From Mycobacterium gordonae (lineage in GTDB: Bacteria; Actinomycetota; Actinomycetes; Mycobacteriales; Mycobacteriaceae): a DNA stretch of 64,000 bases. The position numbers and the translations under genes are program-made. Under the pieces are notes generated by a model that worked only from the letters and a program-made list of their open reading frames with translations, was not told the origin of the DNA and did not search any database. The stretch spans positions 1,550,001 to 1,614,000 of the forward strand of contig NZ_CP070973.1 of NCBI RefSeq assembly GCF_017086405.1, written 5' to 3'. This document shows, piece by piece, positions 56,673 to 64,000 of this stretch. The first letter of the stretch is position 1. Every line of letters begins with the position of its first letter.

Positions 56673-58037
56673 TTACGGGACCGCAGGGCCCTTGCTGGGC
56701 GCCCAGAACGGCACCGTCGTCGAATGGCCCAAACGGTGTACGCGCCAGCCCGCCTGCTGCCAGCGGTTGATGTCCAAACAGTGGCGACCGTCAACGACCA
56801 CGCGAGCTGGCGTTCGTCTGGCAAGGTCAGCTGGGTTGAGCTCGATGAACTCCTGCCACTCTGTGAGCACAAGTACTGCATCTGCGCGTTCGCAGGCTTC
56901 AGCTACTGAGACGGCGTAGTTGAGGGTCGGACAGAGCCGTCGTGCGTTCTCCGAGGCTTCCGGATCATAAACATTTACGGTGGCGCCGTTGAACTGCAGC
57001 TGCTCCGCCACTCTGAGCGCCGGCGAATCACGTACGTCGTCGGAGTCGGGTTTGAAAGCCGCGCCGAGCACGCCGACGGTGGCGCCGATTAAGGATCCGC
57101 CACAGGCGGTAGCTGTCAGTTCGACCATCCTGGTCCGACAACGCGTGTTGATATTGTCAACTTCGCGCAGGAAATTTAGCGCATGCTCGGCGCCCAACTC
57201 GCCGGCACGCGCCACAAAAGCGCGAATGTCCTTGGGCAGGCAGCCGCCGCCAAAGCCCAATCCCGCGTTGAGGAATGTACGTCCGATCCGTGGATCATGT
57301 CCGAGCGCATCGGCCAACACGGCGACATCGGCACCCGCCGCCTCACAGACTTCAGCAATCGCGTTTATGAACGAAATCTTGGTCGCGAGAAAGGCATTGG
57401 CAGACAGTTTGACCAACTCCGCGGTTTGCAGGTCGGTCACCAACAGTGGGACACCGGAGGTGAGCAATCGGCTGTACAACTCGCGGACGGCGGCCTCGGC
57501 GCGTGTCGAATGAGGCTGCACGCCAAGCACAATGCGGTGTGGAGATAAGGTGTCACGCACTGCCGAGCCCTCCCGCAGAAACTCGGGATTCCACGCCACC
57601 TCCAGTTCGACCCCGCGCGGCGCCAGGTCGCGTGCCCGCTGGGCCAGAGCCGCCGCAGTGCCGACCGGGACAGTCGATTTGCCTACGAGAATGGACGGTC
57701 GTGTCAGACGTGGGATCAGCGCGTCGACGACGGCGTGGACATCGCACAGATCGGCGCCATCGCCTCCCTGTTTCTGGGGGGTTCCGACCCCCAGAAAGTG
57801 CAGATCTGCGAAATCCGCGGCCTCACCGTAGTCGGTGGTGAATCGAAGCCGGTCCGCCATAAGGTTTGCTATCAGCAACTCTCGCAGACCCGGCTCGAAG
57901 AACGGGACCTCGCCCGCAGCGAGCTTTGCGACCCTACTGGAATCGATATCGACCGCAAGGACCTCATGCCCCAACTCCGCCATTCCGACAGCATGGGTCG
58001 CACCGAGATAGCCCGCGCCGAGAACGGTACACCGCAT
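56673..58037 (-). CDS. UDP-glucose 6-dehydrogenase
   Basis: A 454-residue nucleotide-sugar dehydrogenase. NAD fold CTVLGAGYLGATHAVGMAELGHEVLAVDID, catalytic GFGGGCLPKDIRAF with the active-site Cys, and C-terminal UDP-binding region (GAAFKPDSDDVRDSPAL). Full length and intact; makes UDP-glucuronate for surface polysaccharides or glycolipids. Its 3' end abuts the broken pseudouridine synthase. Codons use more A/T at third positions than the block to its left. M. tuberculosis UdgA (Rv0322) is similar; orthology is not claimed. Confidence 0.93.
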   Translation of the reverse strand: MRCTVLGAGYLGATHAVGMAELGHEVLAVDIDSSRVAKLAAGEVPFFEPGLRELLIANLMADRLRFTTDYGEAADFADLHFLGVGTPQKQGGDGADLCDVHAVVDALIPRLTRPSILVGKSTVPVGTAAALAQRARDLAPRGVELEVAWNPEFLREGSAVRDTLSPHRIVLGVQPHSTRAEAAVRELYSRLLTSGVPLLVTDLQTAELVKLSANAFLATKISFINAIAEVCEAAGADVAVLADALGHDPRIGRTFLNAGLGFGGGCLPKDIRAFVARAGELGAEHALNFLREVDNINTRCRTRMVELTATACGGSLIGATVGVLGAAFKPDSDDVRDSPALRVAEQLQFNGATVNVYDPEASENARRLCPTLNYAVSVAEACERADAVLVLTEWQEFIELNPADLARRTPARVVVDGRHCLDINRWQQAGWRVHRLGHSTTVPFWAPSKGPAVP

Positions 58038-58363
58038 GTGCTCAGACTAGACGACTACAAGCCGATGGACGTTCTCATAAAGTTGAATAGATTGTTCGAA
58101 ATTGTGCGCACCTTAAGGGCATTCTTCTTACTCATGTTAGGCAGTCGAATGAGGTACCATTGCTCTCGCTGAGCATAAGCGGATCGTCGACAGCAACAAT
58201 GACATGCGGAAATAATTCGAGACGGCAGTCTCCTGCCTGTTTAGCCAATTCCTGCTCAGCCAGGCCCGTCGCGGTTCGCGACGGATGTCAATGCGCGTGC
58301 GCGGCGTGCGCACGGCGCGGCGGCGAACGGAGCGCTGGGTATTTCCGCCCGATTGGATTGATT
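58038..58363. other. Intergenic region between UGD and transposase
   Basis: A 326-base, A+T-richer gap holds the upstream region of the leftward UDP-glucose dehydrogenase and the left end of the insertion element. I looked for terminal inverted repeats and found none I would trust. A frame open from 58160 is only the upstream extension of the transposase. Confidence 0.4.
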
Positions 58364-59596
58364 ATGGGTCAACGAAAGGCTGTAACTTCGACGATCGCGG
58401 CTCGCTATATGAGCGCGTGCAGGGCGGAGAAATCTCGAATCTTGGATGAGCTGTGCTCAACCACCGGTTGGCACCGAAACCATGCGCGCAAGATGCTCAC
58501 ATCGGCGCTGGACCCCGAGCTGATTCAGCCACAGTCGCCGCGCCCGCCTAAATACGGTCCGAAAGTTGTAGCGGCACTGGTCTTGTGCTGGTTGGTTTTG
58601 GACATGCCTACGGGCAAGCGGTTGGCGCCGGTGCTTTCCGAGTTAGTGAACATCCTTCGCAGCTTTGGCGAGCTGGACATCGATGACGACACCGCGGCGT
58701 TGCTGGCTGGCATGTCGGCGGCGACCATTGACCGTCGCCTGGCGCCGGAGCGCAAGGTGCGTGAGGCAAACGGACTGAGCCGCGTTAGGCCGGCCTTTCT
58801 CTGGTCGAAACGCCAGATCAAGGTGCGGAATAGGAAGGACTGGGACGACACCGTGCCGGGGTTCACCGAGATCGACCTGTTCGCCCACGACGGCGGCAAC
58901 GCCTCCGGCGAGCATGCCTGGACGCTGACCTTGACCGACATTGCCACTGGTTGGGGCGAGAGTCGCAGCGTAGCTAACCTTGACAGGGACTGCGTGCTGG
59001 GCGCCCTTGAGGAAATTGCCGCGGCGATCCCGTTTTCGATGCGGGGTGTCTACAGCGCTAGGGATTCCGAGGTCATCGGTCGACACCTGTTGGCCTGGTG
59101 TGAGCAGCGCCAGATTACCTTCATCGGGTCATGGTCGGGCAGCTCCGATGACGTTGGTCGCACAGCGCAGGAGCATTCGGCGTCAGTGCGCGTCGCCGTC
59201 GGTTATCACCGCTACGATACAACGGCAGAATTGTTGCTGCTCAACAAGATCTGGGTGTTGCATTCAGAGCTTACGAATTATTTCTACCCTCGGGCAAAGC
59301 TGATATGCAAGGTGCGTAGGGGTGGCAGAATCCTGAAGAAGTACGATACGGCAGCGACACCAAGTCGACGCGCCGGGCGCCACGAGTGCCTCACTGCCCA
59401 GCAAAAGGCTATGCTCGCTGAGGCTTACTCCGCCATTAACCCGGCCGCCGCGCAACGCCAAATTCGAGTGCTCACCAGCGAACTGCTCACCCTCGTCGAC
59501 AGCCAGGCCCGACCGACGACAAAACCGGCTATCTTGCAAGCTCGATTACGCGTATCTGCGGATGCGTCAGAATGTCAGACTTCGCGTGCTTCTTGA
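58364..59596 (+). CDS. DDE transposase-family protein with eroded active site
   Basis: A 410-residue full-length frame of an integrase-core transposase: TSTIAARYMSACRAEKSRILDELCSTTGWHRNHARKML (HTH), a long helical linker and an RNase H-like domain, GFTEIDLFAHDGGNASGEHAWTLTLTDIATGW with the first catalytic Asp. The second motif, normally DSDNGSEFI in this family, reads YSARDSEVI, and the third (normally VEQKNW) reads TAQEHS. So two of three catalytic acids appear to be lost while the frame is intact. Transposition is unlikely. It sits between UGD and the esterase; the start at 58364 is inferred. Confidence 0.8.
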   Translation: MGQRKAVTSTIAARYMSACRAEKSRILDELCSTTGWHRNHARKMLTSALDPELIQPQSPRPPKYGPKVVAALVLCWLVLDMPTGKRLAPVLSELVNILRSFGELDIDDDTAALLAGMSAATIDRRLAPERKVREANGLSRVRPAFLWSKRQIKVRNRKDWDDTVPGFTEIDLFAHDGGNASGEHAWTLTLTDIATGWGESRSVANLDRDCVLGALEEIAAAIPFSMRGVYSARDSEVIGRHLLAWCEQRQITFIGSWSGSSDDVGRTAQEHSASVRVAVGYHRYDTTAELLLLNKIWVLHSELTNYFYPRAKLICKVRRGGRILKKYDTAATPSRRAGRHECLTAQQKAMLAEAYSAINPAAAQRQIRVLTSELLTLVDSQARPTTKPAILQARLRVSADASECQTSRAS

Positions 59597-59969
59597 AATG
59601 ACGCGGTGAGCAGCTGATCGTTTTTGGTGCTGCATGAATAGCGCTTTCGGTGTAGGAGCTTTCGGCGCGTCGTTGCCGGGAAAGGGGTTGAGTTCTTCTG
59701 AAAGATGAAGGTTGCTAGGCGCCTCATCCGGAACGCCTCGAAGTGCGTGACGCTAGCTGCGCTTGCCCTGATGTGATCACGTTCTGCTGCCCTGATGACC
59801 CCGGGTTCAAGGTGACCGCCGAACGGCCGTCGGGTGTTTCATCGCCGATCCGGCCCGCTTCGAAGGTGTGGCGGTGATCGGAGTTGACGAGCACGTATGG
59901 CGTCACACGGCCGCGAACACTGAACGCGCTCAATGAAATTCCCACTCGGGCGCTGAAAGTCTGCGTAGT
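59597..59969. other. Intergenic region between transposase and esterase
   Basis: 373 bases, convergent boundary of the transposase and the esterase. A frame at 59724-59945 (minus) has weak codon use, and I do not assign it. No terminal repeat of the element is convincingly visible. Confidence 0.4.
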
Positions 59970-61496
59970 TCAGCGGATGTGGGTTGAGATACCCGACATT
60001 TCATCCCAGAATCCGTCCCATGCAATCCTCCGCTGCGAGTGCGGATCGGATTCGCAGCGGCAGATGCGGTCGAATACCATAACCGACCGGTCGTCCTTCG
60101 TGTACGTTGGCCAGTTCGTTCCGGGTAACCCGGTGCCGGCGAAGCACGTCCAGCGCTGCTGTATCTCGTCACTTAAGTGCAGCGTGCGGCGCCGGTCTGC
60201 GCCAACCGTAAGCAGCCGGCCGAACTTGCTTCTATATGCGTCGAAAACGGCGAACAATTCGGTGCCATGTGTGGCTCCCAGGCCGGACCAGCGCAGCGTC
60301 CGGGGTGCATAATCGTAACGATATACATACGTGGGTGTTTGGCTGCCGTGGGCTTCGGCAATCTGCCAAGCAGCCGAACTGAATGCGAAATCACCGCCGA
60401 GCCGGATGCAGGCCGAAGTTTTGGGATAGTCGGGGTATGCAGCGGTAATCCGTTGGTGCACTTGTGGATCCTTGCCGGCGAAGATGCCTTCAACCATCGC
60501 TTCTGTGGTAGGCACCAGCTTGAGAAAGCGGGTGAACAGGCGGCCTTCATCGGCGTTTGTGCCAACGACTAGTGGCAACTGGTGCGCACGACCGCGACGC
60601 ATCGCCGCGATCGGGTCCAGCGGGAGATAGTCGTCACCGTAAGTCGGACCCAGCGGGAAGCCGCGCTTTTCCCGCACGCACTGGGCAATCAAAGCGTCTT
60701 GCGCGCCGATCAGCTCGCTTGGCGAAGCCCGCATCAGCAAATCGCCGGCATCTTGCGGGCCCGCGCCCAGTAGCTTTGCGAACTGCGTCGCCAACTCGGT
60801 GGCCGCGTCCTGAGAGCGCGCCATGCCCGCTGGCGGGCTTTGCGCTATTGCTCTGCGAAATAGGCCTCGCGCCGCCGGCACGGTCAACAAGGTGGTGACA
60901 GCCTGCGCCCCGGCGCTCACACCGACGACAGTGACACATTCCGGGTCACCACCGAACGCCGCTATGTTGGCACGGACCCAGTGAAGCGCCAACACCAAAT
61001 CACGCAAAAACAAGTTGCTAGCGAAAGCGAAGCCAGGAGTGGACAGCGACGATAAATCGAGACAACCTAGGGCGCCGAGTCGGTAGTTGACCGAGACATA
61101 CACACAATCGCGGCGGGCCAGCGCGGCGCCGTCGTACAGCGGAAGAGCGGAACTGCCCATCATGTATGCGCCACCGTGGACAAAGACCATCACCGGAAGC
61201 GACCCCGATCTAGGCGCCTCCGGTGCGACGACGTTGAGGGTCAGGCAGTCCTCACCGCTAGGCTGGTATTTGCTGATGCCGATCATGGCGTAACGGCGAT
61301 GTTGCGGGGCGCAGTTGGAGAACTCGTAGCAGCGCCGAACTCCCTGCCACGGCGGCGCCGGTTGTGGCTCCTGAAATCGTAACGGCCCCAACGGTGGACG
61401 GGCGTAGGGTATGGACCGCCAGCGGTGCACGCCGTTGCGAGTGAAGCCCTCAAGCACTCCTGTGACTGTTTCTGCCCGGACGGTGGGTTCATGCAT
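59970..61496 (-). CDS. Carboxylesterase type B
   Basis: A 508-residue alpha/beta hydrolase of the type-B carboxylesterase family (para-nitrobenzyl esterase-like). Features: RSIPYARPPLGPLRFQ, GEDCLTLNV, oxyanion loop MVFVHGGAYMMG, VNYRLGALG, nucleophile elbow TVVGVSAGAQ (Val where most have Glu: GESAG). The late segments have TNADEGRLF and GATHGTELFAVF, the likely Glu/Asp and His regions. No signal peptide is evident. ATG at 61496 overlaps the 3' end of the glycosyltransferase by 8 bases, so the two are one operon with GT first. Confidence 0.88.
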   Translation of the reverse strand: MHEPTVRAETVTGVLEGFTRNGVHRWRSIPYARPPLGPLRFQEPQPAPPWQGVRRCYEFSNCAPQHRRYAMIGISKYQPSGEDCLTLNVVAPEAPRSGSLPVMVFVHGGAYMMGSSALPLYDGAALARRDCVYVSVNYRLGALGCLDLSSLSTPGFAFASNLFLRDLVLALHWVRANIAAFGGDPECVTVVGVSAGAQAVTTLLTVPAARGLFRRAIAQSPPAGMARSQDAATELATQFAKLLGAGPQDAGDLLMRASPSELIGAQDALIAQCVREKRGFPLGPTYGDDYLPLDPIAAMRRGRAHQLPLVVGTNADEGRLFTRFLKLVPTTEAMVEGIFAGKDPQVHQRITAAYPDYPKTSACIRLGGDFAFSSAAWQIAEAHGSQTPTYVYRYDYAPRTLRWSGLGATHGTELFAVFDAYRSKFGRLLTVGADRRRTLHLSDEIQQRWTCFAGTGLPGTNWPTYTKDDRSVMVFDRICRCESDPHSQRRIAWDGFWDEMSGISTHIR

Positions 61497-62580
61497 GCCA
61501 GTCGTCCTCAATTCGCATTCGATGTTTGCTCTGGCAGTTGGTCGAGTCTGACCGCGAAGGCAGCGTTGGTGTCGGCGCGCCTGGCTGACAGCACACGAGG
61601 TTGCTTTCAAACTGGCGCGTGCACGTCTCCCATGTCGATGACAGCGCCCGCGCGCGACATGCATTCGGATCGATGAGCAGAGCACGCTCCGCAGCTCGGG
61701 CCAGATCGGTATCAAGTGCCCCCGTCCGTCCGTCCTCTACCACATCGAGGGGTCCCGGGACCGGAAAAGCTGCCACCGGTACTCCGCAGGCCATTGCCTC
61801 CAGGTTGACTAGACCGAAAGTGTCCGTGAGGCTCGGAAATACCATCACATCCGCGGCCGCGAGATGGGCCGCAAGATCCTCGCCGTAGCGGAAGCCGGTG
61901 AAACGAGCCTCCGGAAACTGCGATTGGAGACGTGCTCGCCGGGGTCCGTCGCCGATGACGATCTTGGAACCCTGCCATCGCATTTGCAGAAACGCTTCGA
62001 CATTCTTCTCCACCGCCAGGCGCCCAACGTATGCTGCGATCGGCCGCGGGATCTGCAGGAAGTCCTTTCCCCGGGGCCTGAACAGGTCTGTGTCTACGCC
62101 GCGCTGCCAGCTCGCAAGATTCTTGAACCCCCGAGCAGACAGCGTTGCGCGAATGCTCTGTGTGCTTACCATGCACCTGTACCCACCCGAGTGGAACCAT
62201 CGTTGCGCAGCGTAGGAGGCCCGCAACGGGATCGGCGCCCGCGAGGCCAAGTACTCGGGAAACTGAGTGTGGTACGAGGTGGTGAAGCGCAGTCCGCGCC
62301 GTCGACAGTGTCTGCGAGCTCCAAGCCCGAGTGGGCCTTCAGTCGCTATGTGCACAGCCTCTGGCTGGAAATCCTCGAAGCGCTGCCCGAGTGCGCGCCG
62401 GGCGCCGACAGCTAAGCGGATCTCCGGATAAGTTGGGCAAGGCAACGTGCGATATTCGCCCGGCGAAACAATGCGCACGTCGTGCCCGAATCGAAGGAGC
62501 CATGCGGCGGTCTGCGAGATGGTATTCACAACTCCGTTAGTTTGGGGAAACCAAGCGTCGGTCACGATCATGATTCTCAT
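61489..62580 (-). CDS. GT4 family glycosyltransferase
   Basis: A 363-residue retaining glycosyltransferase (GT-B fold). N-terminal MRIMIVTDAWFPQTNGVVNTI acceptor region, HTQFPEYL, NDP-sugar binding AYVGRLAVEKNVEAFL, and EX7E-type signature PSLTDTFGLVNLEAMACGVPVAAF. The ATG at 62580 gives the canonical start. The last about 40 residues after FESNLV look non-conserved. Homologues include mycobacterial mannosyltransferases for PIM/mannolipid synthesis. It overlaps the esterase; together with UDP-glucose dehydrogenase it suggests a small glycan/glycolipid cluster. Confidence 0.9.
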   Translation of the reverse strand: MRIMIVTDAWFPQTNGVVNTISQTAAWLLRFGHDVRIVSPGEYRTLPCPTYPEIRLAVGARRALGQRFEDFQPEAVHIATEGPLGLGARRHCRRRGLRFTTSYHTQFPEYLASRAPIPLRASYAAQRWFHSGGYRCMVSTQSIRATLSARGFKNLASWQRGVDTDLFRPRGKDFLQIPRPIAAYVGRLAVEKNVEAFLQMRWQGSKIVIGDGPRRARLQSQFPEARFTGFRYGEDLAAHLAAADVMVFPSLTDTFGLVNLEAMACGVPVAAFPVPGPLDVVEDGRTGALDTDLARAAERALLIDPNACRARALSSTWETCTRQFESNLVCCQPGAPTPTLPSRSDSTNCQSKHRMRIEDDWHA

Positions 62581-63321
62581 AATGAGGACTACGTTAGTAT
62601 GCGCAACGCTTTTTGGTTGTCGGATTACAGTTTGAGGACGCTGACCACGATTTGCCGGCAAGCTCCGAGGTCCGCAATGTACCGAGCTGGTGACGCATTT
62701 CGATAGTATCGAACTACGACCTTCATGAATCCTTAACGGATGTAACCCGTGTGATATCGGATGAATACTCGCCGCGCTTCGGCGATCGGCCAGACTTCGG
62801 TGAAGCGCTAATGAGCGGTCAGGCCTCTCGCGGGCATGGACTGTGCAATGTGATTGCAGCACAGCCTGATTCGAACTCATGCGGCGGACGGCAGCCTGGA
62901 AAGACGTTCGTGCGCCCTTTGTCTAGGTTGGCCGCCGCAGATCGAGGGCGGTCCGCGTAACGGCATACGGCTAGTGTCTGCACGTCCCCGCCTGACGCGG
63001 CAAGGCAGTGCCGGCGAGGTCACCGCGTCGTCGGGCGCCGAACCAAACACTTTGCTCGTCCAACGTAGCGCATTGTGCTTTAAATCTATTGCTCGCTTAG
63101 CCGGGACCGTGGGCTATTCGTCGACAGACGTGTGCTCACCCGGATGCGGGGACGCTCTGATGAGTCACCGAGAGGCTCTATGCGCGCATTTTTGTTGAGT
63201 CGACCACCAAGCTATTGACAATGTCGCAATCGGCACGCAACCTGGCACTGAAGTCTTGTCGATGTGCAATTCTTTCGCCCAGACTCGGGCGGAATAGCCG
63301 GTTCGAATTGGGTGAGGTCGA
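62581..63321. other. 741-base intergenic region
   Basis: No frame has acceptable codon use, and base composition is nearer 55-60% GC than the rest. It holds the upstream region of the glycosyltransferase and of the next rightward gene. I see no RNA gene, repeat or clear promoter. Small ORFs on both strands are rejected. Confidence 0.45.
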
Positions 63322-63933
63322 ATGCAGCGATTCCTAGCTGAACTCAAGCGGCAACGGTGGGACGATCACCGCTACTACCATCACTCCCGCATTAACCAGA
63401 CGCTCCATCTGGTGAGTGCGCTCAGCTTCATCGCGGTGTACGTACTAGTGTTCACCAACCCTGTCGCCGCGGCGTTGATCGGGTGGTTCTTTGCGATGGT
63501 CACGCGGCAGGTGGGCCACTTCTTCTTCGAGCCCAAGGGATACGACGAGGTCAATAGCGCTACCCACGAACTGAAGGAACACATTAAGGTCGGCTATAAC
63601 CTGAAGCGCAAGATGGTTTTGTTGTCGCTCTGGGCCCTCTCGCCGGTCTTACTATGGGCCCAGCCCACGCTGTTCGGCATCTTTCCCACTTCCACCGACA
63701 ACTCTGACCTGCTGCGCCATCTTTGCCAGTTGTGGCTAGCCCTTGGGGTCGCAGCGCTGGTGTTCCGAACGGTGCAGCTCTTTATCCAGCAGAGCGTCCT
63801 TGTTGGGATGGCGTGGTTCACGAAGATCCTGACTGACCCGTTCCACGACATCAAACTTTACTGGCGTGCTCCACTCCAACTGGTGCGCGGTGAGCTGCTC
63901 GACCCGATGGAGCATGTCGCCCACCAGGCCTGA
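63322..63933 (+). CDS. Polytopic membrane protein (Mpo1/YGL010W-like)
   Basis: A 203-residue protein starting MQRFLAELKRQRWDDHRYYHHSRINQTLHLVSALSF, with hydrophobic helices at about 28-45, 48-65, 95-115 and 130-155. The conserved patterns HHSRINQ, QVGHFFFEPKGYDEVN and NLKRKM resemble the histidine-rich Mpo1 (DUF962) dioxygenase-type family, which acts on fatty acids or lipids. Assignment rests on pattern memory only. Its TGA overlaps the ATG of the next gene. Confidence 0.65.
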   Translation: MQRFLAELKRQRWDDHRYYHHSRINQTLHLVSALSFIAVYVLVFTNPVAAALIGWFFAMVTRQVGHFFFEPKGYDEVNSATHELKEHIKVGYNLKRKMVLLSLWALSPVLLWAQPTLFGIFPTSTDNSDLLRHLCQLWLALGVAALVFRTVQLFIQQSVLVGMAWFTKILTDPFHDIKLYWRAPLQLVRGELLDPMEHVAHQA

Positions 63934-64000
63934 TGCAGCTCTTTGAGAACATGCCGTCGGATAGCTTTATCGGTCAGCGACGTAGGGCCCTGCCACCAGG
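63933..64000 (+). CDS. Partial CDS, N-terminus of next gene
   Basis: An ATG at 63933 overlaps the previous stop (TGATG), and a frame MQLFENMPSDSFIGQRRRAL runs open to the window edge. The coupling supports a real gene, but only about 22 residues are visible, and no family can be assigned. Confidence 0.45.
   Translation, partial: MQLFENMPSDSFIGQRRRALPP

Noticed and set aside
59724..59945. 73-residue minus-strand ORF
   Set aside because: Weak codon use, no recognised family, no ribosome binding site.
62854..63198. 114-residue + strand ORF in the 741-base gap
   Set aside because: Third-position base use is not mycobacterial and no motif is visible.
1..64000. tRNA, rRNA or riboswitch
   Set aside because: I saw no cloverleaf with conserved TTCGA arm or other RNA signature; an exhaustive scan (tRNAscan/Rfam) was not possible.

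Overview
This window comes from a high-GC slow-growing Mycobacterium. It carries PE, PPE, PE_PGRS and PPE-MPTR genes, an MmpS/MmpL pair, SigJ, SapM and frequent GTG starts. From memory, gene order for most of its length follows the M. tuberculosis block Rv3331 to Rv3300c, read so that cdd, deoA, add, upp, amiB1, amiA1, lpdA and glpD2 lie on the + strand. PE_PGRS genes of this size suggest a species near the M. kansasii / M. marinum / M. gordonae group and not a rapid grower; this is inference, since no marker gene is present.

Layout. 1-6 kb: MFS permease, mmpS-mmpL operon, D,D-carboxypeptidase DacB1. 6-11.3 kb: a MerR regulator coupled to a VIT/von Willebrand A protein behind a striking double palindrome, then a cupin-P450-membrane protein cluster. 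11-15.6 kb: class III aminotransferase, SigJ, PE-hydrolase and an AhpD-like protein. 15.7-23.4 kb: a degenerate condensation-like protein, the sdhCDAB operon with a fifth, coupled gene, and the divergent cdd-deoA-add nucleoside salvage operon. 23.4-33.6 kb: PE_PGRS, a giant LuxR-type ATPase regulator, a 49-residue basic protein, an alpha/beta hydrolase, an intact and a broken PE gene, a 54-bp tandem repeat, an Rv3311-like acidic protein and SapM. 33.6-41.8 kb: upp, pmmB, deoD, a cutinase, PPE-MPTR and two M20 amidohydrolases. 41.8-43.2 kb: an AbiEi/DUF559 nuclease-like gene bracketed by inverted-repeat elements that belong to one family but lie in opposite orientations on its two sides. 43.2-53.8 kb: GGCT-fold protein, LpdA, GlpD2, a glutamate-synthase-like flavoprotein and a 1587-residue PE_PGRS. 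53.8-56.7 kb: DUF5994 protein, a decayed MgtA-like P-type ATPase and the 5' end of an RluA-type pseudouridine synthase, cut off at about 56.66 kb. 56.7-64 kb: an apparently acquired, less GC-rich region with UDP-glucose dehydrogenase, a transposase with eroded catalytic motifs, a carboxylesterase overlapping a GT4 glycosyltransferase, and a polytopic membrane protein.

Functionally, the core is central metabolism (succinate dehydrogenase, glycerol-3-phosphate dehydrogenase, pyrimidine/purine salvage with cdd, deoA, add, upp, pmmB and deoD) interleaved with cell-envelope and host-interaction genes. The most unusual signals are the inverted-repeat elements around the DUF559 gene, the TGACA-N-TGTCA operators of the MerR/VWA pair, and the breakpoint that truncates the pseudouridine synthase.
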